This document shows positions 37,426-47,791 of a stretch of 64,000 nucleotides of DNA, one piece after another. The stretch is taken from positions 1-64,000 of the forward strand of contig NZ_JACBYE010000019.1 of assembly GCF_013415325.1 (NCBI RefSeq). The letters are read 5' to 3'. This stretch comes from Sanguibacter inulinus. Lineage in GTDB: Bacteria; Actinomycetota; Actinomycetes; Actinomycetales; Cellulomonadaceae. The first letter of the stretch is position 1; each line of letters starts with the position of its first letter. The notes below the pieces were generated by a model, which worked only from the letters and a program-made list of their open reading frames with translations, did no database searches and had not been told where the DNA came from. The translations under genes were made by a program, and so were the position numbers.

Positions 37426-38349
37426 GTGACGACCGAGCACGACGCCCTGTTCCGGTCCTGGCTCGAGGACATGCATCCGCGCCTGGCGCGGTTCGTGGAC
37501 ATCATCACGCCTGCTGGGTGGTCTGGCGGCTGTTCACGAGAGTCTCTCGTCGCCCTCGAGCGTCACATGCTCGACAGGTGGCCTGACGTCGCGTCCTTCC
37601 AGCAGGAGCAGGACACGGATTTCATCGACGGCGCGACGAGGTATATCGGGGAGACTTACCTCCGACTCGGCGGCGGCGGGTGGTTCGTCGACCACGACCC
37701 GAAGTTCGTATTCTCCGGCAGACCGTGCGTGCGCCTCGATACCGTGGACCCGCTACCCATCTCACCGGTGAACCTCATGGGTGCCGTGCTCTCGCGGCGC
37801 ACGGGCGAGGTGCTCGCCCGTGTGTGGGACGGGCAGACGGAGAATCTCGCCGAGCGTCGGGAGGTCGAGGGCCCAGGTTGGGAGCCGGTGCGTGAGCCTG
37901 TGCCAGGCCTCTTCGTCGAGCGCCTGGGGTCTCCCGAGCTCGAGGCCTGGGTGCAGCGTGTCCCCGCTCTCGTCGACGTCGTCCGGTCTCGCGCAGGGTC
38001 GGAGCGTGCCCGGTCGCTCGACCTGTTGCCACTATCGCTCGAGGTCCTCGCCCAGGTTGCACTCGAAGACGCCGACGCCGGGCACCTGGCGGAGGGCGTG
38101 CAGGGCGACGCGCGGGCTGCCTACGTCGCGTATCTCGGGACGGTCGCGATAGGGGCTGCGGGAGGTTCCTGGGTCCTCCTGCAGAGGCCCGACAACCACG
38201 AGAACCCTTTCGTGGGTCGGCCGTTCGTCGAGCGGACCGACTCCGACGGCGACCGCAGGACAGCTCTGCCAGACGGGGCCGTCGACGCACTCCTCACGAC
38301 GCGGTCCACCGATGTCTTCGCACGGATGCTCTGGGCGTACACGGTCTGA
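37426..38349 (+). CDS. Orphan paralogue of the toxin-1 immunity protein (domains A-B)
   Basis: The 307-residue protein starts GTG 37426 after GGAGG, matching the start of the cassette-1 protein (both begin V-T-T-E). Domain A keeps DFIDGATRYIGETYLRLGGGGWFVDHDPKFVFSGRPCVRLD and domain B keeps AAYVAYLGTVAIGAAGGSWVLL with NPFVGRPFVERTD. It is the same length as the product of 32004-32927, with clear sequence divergence. There is no toxin gene next to it, so it is probably an orphan immunity gene retained in the bank. Confidence 0.68.
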   Translation: MTTEHDALFRSWLEDMHPRLARFVDIITPAGWSGGCSRESLVALERHMLDRWPDVASFQQEQDTDFIDGATRYIGETYLRLGGGGWFVDHDPKFVFSGRPCVRLDTVDPLPISPVNLMGAVLSRRTGEVLARVWDGQTENLAERREVEGPGWEPVREPVPGLFVERLGSPELEAWVQRVPALVDVVRSRAGSERARSLDLLPLSLEVLAQVALEDADAGHLAEGVQGDARAAYVAYLGTVAIGAAGGSWVLLQRPDNHENPFVGRPFVERTDSDGDRRTALPDGAVDALLTTRSTDVFARMLWAYTV

Positions 38350-38398
38350 CGGTGCGCGGCACCACGGGTTGGTACACCTGAGATGGCTGTCCATCGCG

Positions 38399-38467
38399 GC
38401 ATTGCTCGCGAGAGGGGAGCAGCACCTGACCGACCGCGGTATCGCGGTCCCTGAGCGAGAGGCGTGA
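38399..38467 (+). pseudogene. 3' end fragment of the ankyrin-like immunity gene
   Basis: In frame to the stop at 38467 the sequence reads ALLARGEQHLTDRGIAVPER, which matches the end of the ankyrin-like protein (RALLVTRMEQYLTDRGIAVP) at 36840-36917. It is followed, as in the original, by GAGTC and a GTG starting an Imm33 domain. The fragment shows that the Imm33 gene was duplicated together with the tail of its upstream neighbour. No start codon belongs to it. Confidence 0.8.
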
Positions 38468-38470
38468 GTC

Positions 38471-39955
38471 GTGGTTGATGTTCCGGAGTTCATCCCTGGT
38501 TCAGGTGCGTGCCTGGTGTCGAAGAACGTGGCGACCAGGGCGGGTCGGGTGCGGTGGATGGTGCGTGAGGAGTCGTTCGACCCGGCGGACAACGGGTGGC
38601 GGATCTTCTCCCACATCGACACAGCGGAGTACCTGGCGGATGCCGCGAACCTGCAGATCCTCCCCTTCAACGACGTGTGCGCGATCGAGCCTGCGTTGAT
38701 CGGGATCTACGACTTCCCTGTGGGGTCGGACCTGCAGCTGGTCGACGAGGGTGCCGGGATCAAGGTCGTAGACACGGCGTCGGGCCGGGAGGTCCCGCCG
38801 GAGAGCTTCTACGTGCCCGATGTCCCGGCCCCGAGGACGAGCTTCGGAGCGCCTCAGGACGCTGAGCGGGAGTCTGAGCAGGCGAACTCCCATGCTGGGC
38901 AGGCCGCGCCACCGAGGGATGCCACCGGCGCCCGACCGACCCCGCAGGCTCTCGTCGAGTGGGAGGAGCGCGTCCCGGAGCTCATCGCGGCGCTGTGGGC
39001 ACGCGCCGGGAAGCATGCCGACCTCCTGGACCTGAGCGTGGAGTCGCTGGCGACCGTGGCCCACCTGGCCGTCGAGGACGCCGACCGGGGGTACATCCGC
39101 CCGGTCGACCACGGCACGGCCAAGGCCGCCTACGTGGCCTACGTCGGAGAGGTCGCGCTGCGGGCAGGTGGGGGAGACTGGGTGGTCATGTCGGTCGAGG
39201 ACAGACCTCTCGACCAGGGCAACCGTCTGGTCGGGCGTCCCTTCGTCGAGCGTCGCGACGAGACGGGCGCGGCGCGCGTGATGCTGCCGGAACGCGCTGT
39301 CGACGCGCTCGTGGTGTCCAGGTCCGCCGACGAGCTCGTCGAGATCGTCCGCCGCTACGCCAGCGAGCGGGTGGAGGCGTTGACGCCTGTGGCCGACGCA
39401 CGCCTGACCGGCGCCGACGAAGCACAGGTGACGCCGGAGCAGGCAGAACAGTTCCAGGAGTGGCTCGAGGCGATGCACCCGAGGCTCGCACGGTTCGAGG
39501 ACTTCATCACCCCGAGAGAGTGGACCGGCGGGTACACCCGGGAGTCTCTGGCGGGGCTGGAGCAGTACGTCCTCGACATGTGGCCGGACCAGCAGTCCTT
39601 CGTGGACGCGGCTGACCTGGACTTCACCGACGGGGCTGTGCGGTACATCGGCGAGACGTATCTCCGGGTGGCCGGCGGAGGGTGGTCCGTCGACCACGAC
39701 CCGACCTTCATCTACTCCGGCCGGCCCGTGGTGCGGTTCGACCGCGAGAACAGAACTCCCGTCTCGCCCTTCCACCTGCTGTCGACAGTCCTGAACCGCC
39801 GCAGCGGGAACGTCCTCACGAGCATCTGGGACGGGCAGGCGCGCCAGGTCGCCGAGCGCCGAGCGACCGAGGCGCCTGGCTGGCGTCCGCGTCGGGACTC
39901 CGTCCCGGGGCTGATGACCGAGGTGCCGCCGCCACCTCCCACGGCCGCTCCCTAG
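38471..39955 (+). CDS. Polyimmunity protein: Imm33 domain fused to domains B and A
   Basis: The 494-residue protein starts GTG 38471. Residues 1-116 are an Imm33/DUF2185 domain nearly identical to the neighbouring stand-alone copy. After a linker rich in Ala/Glu/Pro, residues about 155-310 match domain B of the two-domain immunity proteins (AKAAYVAYVGEVALRAGGGDWVVM, LVGRPFVERRDE). Residues about 325-480 match domain A (DFTDGAVRYIGETYLRVAGGGWSVDHDP). The order B-A is the reverse of the A-B order in the paralogues. Such fusions of several immunity domains are called polyimmunity proteins. It probably neutralises several effectors. Confidence 0.78.
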   Translation: MVDVPEFIPGSGACLVSKNVATRAGRVRWMVREESFDPADNGWRIFSHIDTAEYLADAANLQILPFNDVCAIEPALIGIYDFPVGSDLQLVDEGAGIKVVDTASGREVPPESFYVPDVPAPRTSFGAPQDAERESEQANSHAGQAAPPRDATGARPTPQALVEWEERVPELIAALWARAGKHADLLDLSVESLATVAHLAVEDADRGYIRPVDHGTAKAAYVAYVGEVALRAGGGDWVVMSVEDRPLDQGNRLVGRPFVERRDETGAARVMLPERAVDALVVSRSADELVEIVRRYASERVEALTPVADARLTGADEAQVTPEQAEQFQEWLEAMHPRLARFEDFITPREWTGGYTRESLAGLEQYVLDMWPDQQSFVDAADLDFTDGAVRYIGETYLRVAGGGWSVDHDPTFIYSGRPVVRFDRENRTPVSPFHLLSTVLNRRSGNVLTSIWDGQARQVAERRATEAPGWRPRRDSVPGLMTEVPPPPPTAAP

Positions 39956-40054
39956 ACGGAACTGCTGCCGAGCACGGCGCCGCCCGCGGAGACCGGCCGG
40001 CCACGCTGGGTGAGCGGTCGCTGCCGACCCCCCGCCCCGACCCCAACCCATGTA

Positions 40055-40068
40055 TCTTGATATCAAGA
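40055..40068. promoter_or_regulatory. Perfect 14-bp palindrome upstream of icd
   Basis: TCTTGATATCAAGA is self-complementary and AT-rich in a GC-rich context, 38 bp before the icd ATG. It overlaps a possible -35 (TTGATA). It is probably a binding site for a dimeric regulator; I cannot name which. The remainder of the 39956-40106 gap has no other signal except TAGACGGAACT, shared with 33839-33849. Confidence 0.5.
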
Positions 40069-40106
40069 CAAGTTCGCCCAGAGCCACGCCAAGGAGCTGC
40101 CCGACG

Positions 40107-42317
<2,211 letters not shown>

Positions 42318-42338
42318 CGCGGCTGATGCACCCGTGAC

Positions 42339-42385
42339 GGGCCCGGGCTGGGCGAGCTCTTGACGAGCTCGCCCAGACCGGGCCC
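42339..42385 (+). terminator. Long hairpin terminator after icd
   Basis: A 21-bp stem with one G-A mismatch joins 42339-42359 (GGGCCCGGGCTGGGCGAGCT and C) and 42365-42385 with a 5-nt loop. It begins 21 nt after the icd stop codon. Confidence 0.9.
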
Positions 42386-42495
42386 TGTGCGTTCGAGAGC
42401 TGTTCGGTCTGGGTGCGGCGGCGGGCGGTCAGCCACGACCCGGCCGTGCTCTGCGGTGACCGGCAGGCGTCGGTGGCGCGTGAGACGCTCGGAGC

Positions 42496-43134
42496 ATGAT
42501 CTCCGCTCTCCTCCTCTCAGCAGGCCTCGGCGCAGTCCCCGGATTCTTCGAGGCGAACGGCCGGCCCGCGTCGGGCGCGCCCCGCGTCGGCTTCGTCGCC
42601 GCGGCGACGAGCATCTACCCCTCGGCCCCGTGGGTCGACGCAGACCGCCAGGCCCTCACGGGCTTCGGGCTCGACCTCGTCGAGGTCGACCTGACGGTCC
42701 TCGACTGCGACGCTCTCGCCGCAGCGGTCACGGGCCTCGACGCGATCTACCTGGCAGGTGGCAACACCTTCGTGCTGCTGCACCACCTGCGCCGGTCAGG
42801 GCTGGACGAGATCCTCCCGCAGCTGCTCCACGACGGGATGCTGTACCTCGGTGCGAGCGCCGGTGCCGCGGTCGCTGGCTCGGATGTCGAGCCGCTAGGG
42901 CTCATGGACGACCCCGCGGAGGCCCCGCAGCTCGACTCCACGCGTGGGCTCGGCCTCGTCGACGCGGTCCTCCTGCCGCACGCCGATGGTCAGCTGCCGC
43001 CATACCCGTCGAGTCTCGTCGACAAGATCGTCTCCACCTATGGCCAGCGGTTCCCGATCCAGCGGATCCACGACGACCAGGCGCTGCTCGTCGTCGACGG
43101 CGTCGCGACGATCGTCCCGTCGCCGCTCGGCTGA
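42496..43134 (+). CDS. Peptidase S51-family protein (dipeptidase E-like)
   Basis: The 212-residue protein begins ISALLLSAGLGAVPGF. The strand-Ser elbow YLGASAGAAVAG matches the G-x-S-A-G nucleophile of dipeptidase E/cyanophycinase-like enzymes, and AIYLAGGNTFVLLHHLR is the preceding conserved Gly-Gly-Asn loop. HDDQALLVV near the end is a common family tail. It would cleave Asp-Xaa dipeptides if like PepE. It stands alone; there is no good ribosome site apart from GGAGC before the ATG. Confidence 0.85.
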   Translation: MISALLLSAGLGAVPGFFEANGRPASGAPRVGFVAAATSIYPSAPWVDADRQALTGFGLDLVEVDLTVLDCDALAAAVTGLDAIYLAGGNTFVLLHHLRRSGLDEILPQLLHDGMLYLGASAGAAVAGSDVEPLGLMDDPAEAPQLDSTRGLGLVDAVLLPHADGQLPPYPSSLVDKIVSTYGQRFPIQRIHDDQALLVVDGVATIVPSPLG

Positions 43135-43630
43135 TCGGCGCTGGGCTGATCGGTGCTTGGCTGGTCGCCGCTGTGCTGGTGGCCCTCGCCCGTACGACAG
43201 CCAGGTGCGGGCTCGGGACGCAGACGACCGAGAAGGCGGGATGCGGGCTCGGCAAGCAGCGCTGTCACCTGCGGTGACCTGAGGGGCGCGGTGTGGTCAC
43301 GCGCTGCGTCCCCAGCGTCGGCGGGTGTCTCACCGGCACGAGGTGTGGCACCCGCCGAACCCCGGAGGGCTGCCTGACTCTCGTCAGGCTCGACGCTATT
43401 CACAGGGGAATGGCACGCTGCGTCTCCGCGGCGTTGATATAGGTATAGCAGTGCCCTGAGGGGCGCGCATCCTGAACGGGGCCTGGGAGTCGTCTCACCC
43501 GCACGATCCGCAAGATACCAACAGAAACTGGCTGTGTGACGGTCGTCATCGTCGTTCACCGGGCGAACCTGGGAGAACCCTGGAACACTGGTTCACGGTT
43601 CAACCGAACACATTCTTTCTGGAGGTTGTC
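43135..43630. other. Gene-free 0.5-kb stretch with degenerate 15-bp repeats
   Basis: Across the dipeptidase stop codon, about four degenerate 15-bp units of the type CGCTGGGCTGATCGG run from about 43125 to 43180. TGCGGGCTCGG also occurs twice (43206, 43250). The right part is less GC-rich (GTTGATATAGGTATAGC near 43433, AACCGAACACATTCTTTC before the ribosome site) and probably carries the promoter of the small membrane protein gene at 43631. I see no convincing gene. Confidence 0.5.
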
Positions 43631-43897
43631 ATGGGCATTCTTGGTTACATCGTCGTCGGTCTCATCTGCGGAGCAATTGCCAAGGCGCTGCTCAAGGACC
43701 GCGCTGTCGGCGGCTGGCTCGCCACGCTGATCCTCGGCATCGTCGGCGCCATCGTCGGTGGATGGCTCGGCAGCATCTTCCTCGACGTCGAGCTCGGTGG
43801 GTTCTTCGAGATCCGCACCTGGCTCCTCGCGATCCTCGGCTCGGTCGTCGTGCTCTTCATCTACACCTCGATCACGGGCAAGCGCACGCGCCGCTGA
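43631..43897 (+). CDS. GlsB/YeaQ/YmgE-family membrane protein
   Basis: The 88-residue protein has three hydrophobic helices: GILGYIVVGLICGAIAKALL, GGWLATLILGIVGAIVGGWLGSIF and LLAILGSVVVLFIYTSITG. This is the transglycosylase-associated/YeaQ family, often induced by stress. The loop LKDRAVGGW and Gly zippers are typical. Start ATG 43631 follows TGGAGG. It stands alone and is followed by a terminator. Confidence 0.92.
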   Translation: MGILGYIVVGLICGAIAKALLKDRAVGGWLATLILGIVGAIVGGWLGSIFLDVELGGFFEIRTWLLAILGSVVVLFIYTSITGKRTRR

Positions 43898-43926
43898 CAT
43901 CCAGCACAGCGTCACCCGCACCACCC

Positions 43927-43958
43927 AGGAGGGCCCCGCCGGACGGTGGGGCCCTCCT
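43927..43958 (+). terminator. Hairpin terminator after the YeaQ-like gene
   Basis: AGGAGGGCCCC (43927-43937) pairs perfectly with GGGGCCCTCCT (43948-43958) around a 10-nt loop, 30 nt after the stop. Confidence 0.88.
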
Positions 43959-44050
43959 GTGCGTCCGGAGAGAACCGGCACCCCGGGCAGTCGCAGCGTC
44001 TGCACGCGGACGTGGGCAGGGAGCACAGTGCCGCGTGATTTGATGGATGG

Positions 44051-45325
44051 ATGCAGACAGCAGCCGACTACGTCGCAGACCTCGCCGCCTTCATCGCGGC
44101 CAGCCCGTCCTCGTACCACGCCGCCGCCGAGGCGGCCCGCCGCCTGGACGAGGCCGGGTTCGTCCGTCTCGAGGAGACCGACGCCTGGTCCGCAGCCGAG
44201 CAGCGTGCCTACGTGGTCCGCGACGGCGCGATCATCGCGTGGGTCGCACCGGAGCAGGCCGGCCCCACGACGCCCTTCCGGATCCTCGGTGCCCACACGG
44301 ACTCCCCGGGCTTCAAGCTCAAGCCGAAGCCGACCACCGGCTCGCACGGCTGGTTGCAGGCCGGGGTCGAGGTCTACGGCGGCCCCCTGCTCAACTCCTG
44401 GCTGGACCGTGAGCTCGAGCTCGCCGGTCGGCTCGTCACCGCGGACGGTCGTGAGGTCCTCGTGCGGACCGGGCCGTTCCTGCGGATCCCGCAGCTCGCG
44501 ATCCACCTCGACCGCGACGCGAACAACGGTCTGACCCTCGACCGCCAGCGGCACACGCAGCCGGTCTACGGCATCGGCGACAGGTCGCAGGCCGACCTCC
44601 TCGGTCACCTCGCAGGCCTGGCCGGCCTGAGCGGCGACGAGGTCGTCGGCTACGACATCCTCACGGCCGACACCGCCGCCCCCGCGCGCTTCGGGCTCGA
44701 CGAAGCCCTCTTCGCCGCGGGGCGCATGGACAACCTCACGTCGGTCTTCGCAGGTCTGCACGCCCTGCTCGGCGCAGCCCACGAGCCCAGCGCAGACCAC
44801 GTCAGCGTGCTCGCGGCCTTCGACCACGAAGAGCTCGGCTCGGAGACCCGCTCGGGTGCGTCCGGACCGTTCCTCGACGACATCCTCACCCGCGTCGGAG
44901 CGACGCGCGGGGCGACCACGTCGCAGCGGCTCCAGGCCTACGCCGCGTCGTGGTGCCTCTCGGCAGACGCGGGCCACTCGGTCCACCCGAACTTCCCGGA
45001 GAAGCACGACCCGGCGAACCAGCCCGTCGCCGGGCGCGGTCCGCTGCTGAAGATCAACGCCAACCAGCGGTACGCGACCGACGCACACGGCGCCGCGCTC
45101 TGGGCTCGCAGCTGCGCGGCGGCCGGTGTGCCGTACCAGGAGTTCGTCTCCAACAACACGGTGCCCTGCGGCTCGACCATCGGACCCCTCACGGCCACCA
45201 GGCTGGGCATCCGCACGGTCGACGTCGGCGTCCCGCTCTTGTCGATGCACTCGGCCCGCGAGCTCGCGCACGTCGACGACCTGCACGGCCTCGCCGCTGC
45301 GGTCGGTGCCTTCTTCGCCGGCTGA
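44051..45325 (+). CDS. M18-family aminopeptidase
   Basis: The cytoplasmic metallopeptidase removes N-terminal residues, preferring acidic ones in the family. The 424-residue protein has the metal ligands and catalytic residues in GAHTDSPGFKLKP (His), FAAGRMDNLTSV (Asp), DHEELGSETRSGASG (Glu-Glu), SADAGHSVHPNFPEKHDP and LSMHSARELAH (His). The N-terminus ADYVADLAAFIAASPSSYHA is typical. It would form a dodecamer with two zinc or cobalt ions per subunit. The start ATG 44051 is preceded by TGGATGG rather than a strong ribosome site. It is the first of a run of plus-strand metabolic genes. Confidence 0.95.
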   Translation: MQTAADYVADLAAFIAASPSSYHAAAEAARRLDEAGFVRLEETDAWSAAEQRAYVVRDGAIIAWVAPEQAGPTTPFRILGAHTDSPGFKLKPKPTTGSHGWLQAGVEVYGGPLLNSWLDRELELAGRLVTADGREVLVRTGPFLRIPQLAIHLDRDANNGLTLDRQRHTQPVYGIGDRSQADLLGHLAGLAGLSGDEVVGYDILTADTAAPARFGLDEALFAAGRMDNLTSVFAGLHALLGAAHEPSADHVSVLAAFDHEELGSETRSGASGPFLDDILTRVGATRGATTSQRLQAYAASWCLSADAGHSVHPNFPEKHDPANQPVAGRGPLLKINANQRYATDAHGAALWARSCAAAGVPYQEFVSNNTVPCGSTIGPLTATRLGIRTVDVGVPLLSMHSARELAHVDDLHGLAAAVGAFFAG

Positions 45326-45422
45326 GACCCGGGCCGGGGGAGCGACCCGGACACACGGCGGACGACTGACGTCAGCCGCACACACGACCCTGCCGGAGGG
45401 CAGGACCACGAGGAGCCGCACG

Positions 45423-46265
45423 GTGAGCACGATCGTCTCGATCCAGAGCCAGGTGGTGGCCGGCCACGTCGGCAACGCCGCAGCCGTGCCGCAGATGCAG
45501 GACGCCGGCTTCACGGTCCTCGCGGTGCCGACGGTCCTGTTCTCCAACCACCCGGGCCACGGGCGCTTCCGTGGTCGGGTCACCGACCCGACCCTCGTCG
45601 CGGACCTGCTGCTCGGCCTCGAGGAGCACGGGGTGCTCGACGACACCGTGTGCGTGGTGGGCGGATATCTCGGCTCTCGCGAGACCGGTGAGGCCGTCGC
45701 GGCCTTCGTCGACAGGGCGCTCGTCGCCGGCCCTGGGATCGTCTACGTCTGCGACCCCGTCATGGGGGACACCGGGTCCGGGGTCTTCGTCGCTCCGGGG
45801 GTGGTCGACGTCCTGCGCGACGAGCTGGCCCGCCGGGCGCACGTCCTCACCCCGAACCAGTTCGAGCTCGGGCTGCTCGTCTCCGGGCCGGCTGTCGCGG
45901 CACCGGGGGAGGGGACCGTCGACGACCTCGCCGCCGCCGCCCGGACCCTGATCGGGCCGGCGCAGCACGGCGTGGTGGTCACGGGGTGCTACCTCGTCGA
46001 CACCGAGCCCGGCGTCATCGAGACCGTGGTGGTCGAGCGCGAGAGCGTGACTCGGGTGCCCTCGATCAAGGAGTCCGACGCCCCCAACGGCACAGGTGAC
46101 CTCTTCAACGGTGCGCTGACCGCCGCGCTCGCCTCGGGTGCGACGCTGCTCGACGCTGCGCGCGAGGCCGCAGACGCCGTCTCGCGCGCGCTGCGCTGGA
46201 CGGCCGAGCAGGGATCGCGGCACCTGCTGCTGCCGCCGACCGGGTGGGAGCCTGCCGCGCGCTGA
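45423..46265 (+). CDS. pdxY: Pyridoxal kinase (PdxY-type)
   Basis: The enzyme phosphorylates pyridoxal in vitamin B6 salvage. The 280-residue ribokinase-fold protein starts GTG 45423, 7 nt after AGGAG. It has the N-terminal SIQSQVVAGHVGNAAAVPQMQDAGFTVLAVPTVLFSNHPGH diagnostic of pyridoxal kinase (S-x-Q-S...G-N-x-A-A), the strand YVCDPVMGD, and the anion-hole/catalytic segment SDAPNGTGDLFNGAL (base Asp). The frame is open further upstream but overlaps the aminopeptidase. Confidence 0.93.
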   Translation: MSTIVSIQSQVVAGHVGNAAAVPQMQDAGFTVLAVPTVLFSNHPGHGRFRGRVTDPTLVADLLLGLEEHGVLDDTVCVVGGYLGSRETGEAVAAFVDRALVAGPGIVYVCDPVMGDTGSGVFVAPGVVDVLRDELARRAHVLTPNQFELGLLVSGPAVAAPGEGTVDDLAAAARTLIGPAQHGVVVTGCYLVDTEPGVIETVVVERESVTRVPSIKESDAPNGTGDLFNGALTAALASGATLLDAAREAADAVSRALRWTAEQGSRHLLLPPTGWEPAAR

Positions 46266-46322
46266 GACCGGACCCTGTGGACGACAGGTCGTCGAGACCT
46301 CACCCGTCCTAGGCTGTCGTGC

Positions 46323-47099
46323 ATGGCTCTCGTGACGTGCGACTTCTTCTCCGACGTGCTCGGTCTGAGCACCACCATGACGGTGGTGCTGCCGCAGCGC
46401 ACCCACTCCCAGATCGGGATGGAGGGCACCGAGCGCGCAGGCGCGACGCCGACCCTCTACCTGCTGCACGGACTGAGCGACGACGCGACCACCTGGGCCC
46501 GCCGCACGTCGATCGAGCGGTACGCGACAGAGCTGGGCATCGCCGTGGTCATGCCGCAGGTTGCCAAGAGCTTCTACTCTGACGAGGTCTACGGCGACCC
46601 GTACTGGACCTTCCTCACCGAAGAGCTGCCCGGCCTCGCGCGGTCCTTCTTCCACCTCTCCGACCGCCGCGAGGACACCTTCGTCGCCGGCCTGTCGATG
46701 GGCGGCTACGGCGCGTTCCAGTGGGCGCTGCGCAAGCCGGAGCAGATCGCCGCAGCCGCCAGCCTGTCTGGCGCCCTCGACGTCGCGTCCCTCCACGAGG
46801 CCGTCCTCGAGCGGGGCGAGGGCTTCGAGGTGCTCCGCAAGGTCTACGGCGACACCTCCGTGCGGGGCACCGACTCCGACCTGCTGCACCTGCTGAGCAC
46901 CGTCGACCCCGCGACCCTGCCCGCGCTCTACCAGATGTGCGGGACCGAGGACTTCCTGCTCCAGTCGAACCTCGACTTCCGCGACACCGCCGCGAGGCAC
47001 GGCGTCCCGGTCACCGTCGACCTGCGCCCTGGCGACCACAGCTGGGGCCTGTGGGACACGACCGTCCAGGACGTCCTCGCGTGGTTGCCGCTGCGCTAG
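46323..47099 (+). CDS. Esterase, tributyrin esterase/S-formylglutathione hydrolase-like
   Basis: The 258-residue alpha/beta hydrolase contains the nucleophile elbow FVAGLSMGGYGAFQWALRKPE (Ser within G-L-S-M-G), the oxyanion strand TLYLLHGLSDDATTWARRTSIERYA and the C-terminal catalytic His in PGDHSWGLWD. There is no signal peptide, so it is cytoplasmic. It resembles EstA/tributyrin esterase in lacking the formaldehyde-pathway context. It begins 57 nt after the kinase gene and could share its transcript. Confidence 0.9.
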   Translation: MALVTCDFFSDVLGLSTTMTVVLPQRTHSQIGMEGTERAGATPTLYLLHGLSDDATTWARRTSIERYATELGIAVVMPQVAKSFYSDEVYGDPYWTFLTEELPGLARSFFHLSDRREDTFVAGLSMGGYGAFQWALRKPEQIAAAASLSGALDVASLHEAVLERGEGFEVLRKVYGDTSVRGTDSDLLHLLSTVDPATLPALYQMCGTEDFLLQSNLDFRDTAARHGVPVTVDLRPGDHSWGLWDTTVQDVLAWLPLR

Positions 47100-47115
47100 A
47101 TAGTCGCACTGGGCG

Positions 47116-47138
47116 TACAATAGTGTCACCTACGACAC
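47116..47138 (+). promoter_or_regulatory. Promoter -10 with overlapping inverted repeat before the MNT-HEPN pair
   Basis: TACAAT at 47116-47121 is a good -10 element. Immediately downstream GTGTC (47123-47127) and GACAC (47134-47138) form an inverted repeat with a 6-bp spacer, an operator-like position for an autoregulating antitoxin or winged-helix protein. No clear -35 was found at the right spacing. Confidence 0.45.
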
Positions 47139-47149
47139 GGAGGTGAGAC

Positions 47150-47791
47150 ATGCAGACCCAGCGTCCGATGTCGACCGTCACGCCCACGCTCGACGGCGAT
47201 GTGCTCGTGGCTCTCGCCTCAGCGCCCGACGTCACCTTCACCACCGGGCAGATCGAGCGACTCCTGAGGCTCGGCGAGAGCTCCAAGGGATCGCTGACCG
47301 GGATCCGCAAGGTGCTCAACAGGCTGACCACCGAAGGAGTCGTCGAGCGTCAGCAGGTCGGCGGCACCATGGCGTACACGTTCAACTCTGAGCACCTCGC
47401 TGCATCGCCGATCCGCGAGCTCGCCAGACTGCGGGCGACCCTTCTCGAGCGCCTCGAGGAGACCACGACGGCGTGGGCTGTCCCACCCGTCTTCGGTGCG
47501 CTCTTCGGATCCGCGGCGCGAGGCCGCATGGGCACCGAGAGTGATATCGACCTTCTCCTCGTGCGCCCTGTCGAGGCAGACGAGGAGATGTGGGACCAGC
47601 AGGTCCTGTCGTTGACCGCTCAGGTGCGACGCTGGACCGGCAACGATGCAGACGTGCTGGTCCTGGACGAGAGCGAGGTCGTCGCGAACCCGGTCGACCC
47701 GGTGCTCGTAGAGGTCGCAGTCTCGGGGCTGCCCTTCGCAGGGCGGGCGACCTGGCTTCGTGGGCTGCAGGCCCGGCACGGGCGACGATGA
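47150..47791 (+). CDS. Winged-helix protein with MNT-type nucleotidyltransferase domain
   Basis: The 213-residue protein has an N-terminal winged helix (about 12-85, FTTGQIERLLRLGESSKGSLTGIRKVLNRLTTEGVVERQQVGGTMAYTFNS). A minimal nucleotidyltransferase domain (about 100-190) follows, with the signature FGSAARGRMGTESDIDLLLV (G-S-x...R-G...D-x-D intact). It ends 4 nt into the next gene (ATGA), which is HEPN-like. MNT-HEPN pairs act as toxin-antitoxin modules in which the MNT protein can modify the HEPN toxin. The DNA-binding domain suggests autoregulation. GGAGG precedes the ATG. Confidence 0.82.
   Translation: MQTQRPMSTVTPTLDGDVLVALASAPDVTFTTGQIERLLRLGESSKGSLTGIRKVLNRLTTEGVVERQQVGGTMAYTFNSEHLAASPIRELARLRATLLERLEETTTAWAVPPVFGALFGSAARGRMGTESDIDLLLVRPVEADEEMWDQQVLSLTAQVRRWTGNDADVLVLDESEVVANPVDPVLVEVAVSGLPFAGRATWLRGLQARHGRR

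Noticed and set aside
43125-43300. Hydrophobic frame LIGAGLIGAWLVAAVLVALART across the dipeptidase stop
   Set aside because: It derives from the degenerate 15-bp repeats, has no start codon with a ribosome site, and overlaps the dipeptidase end.
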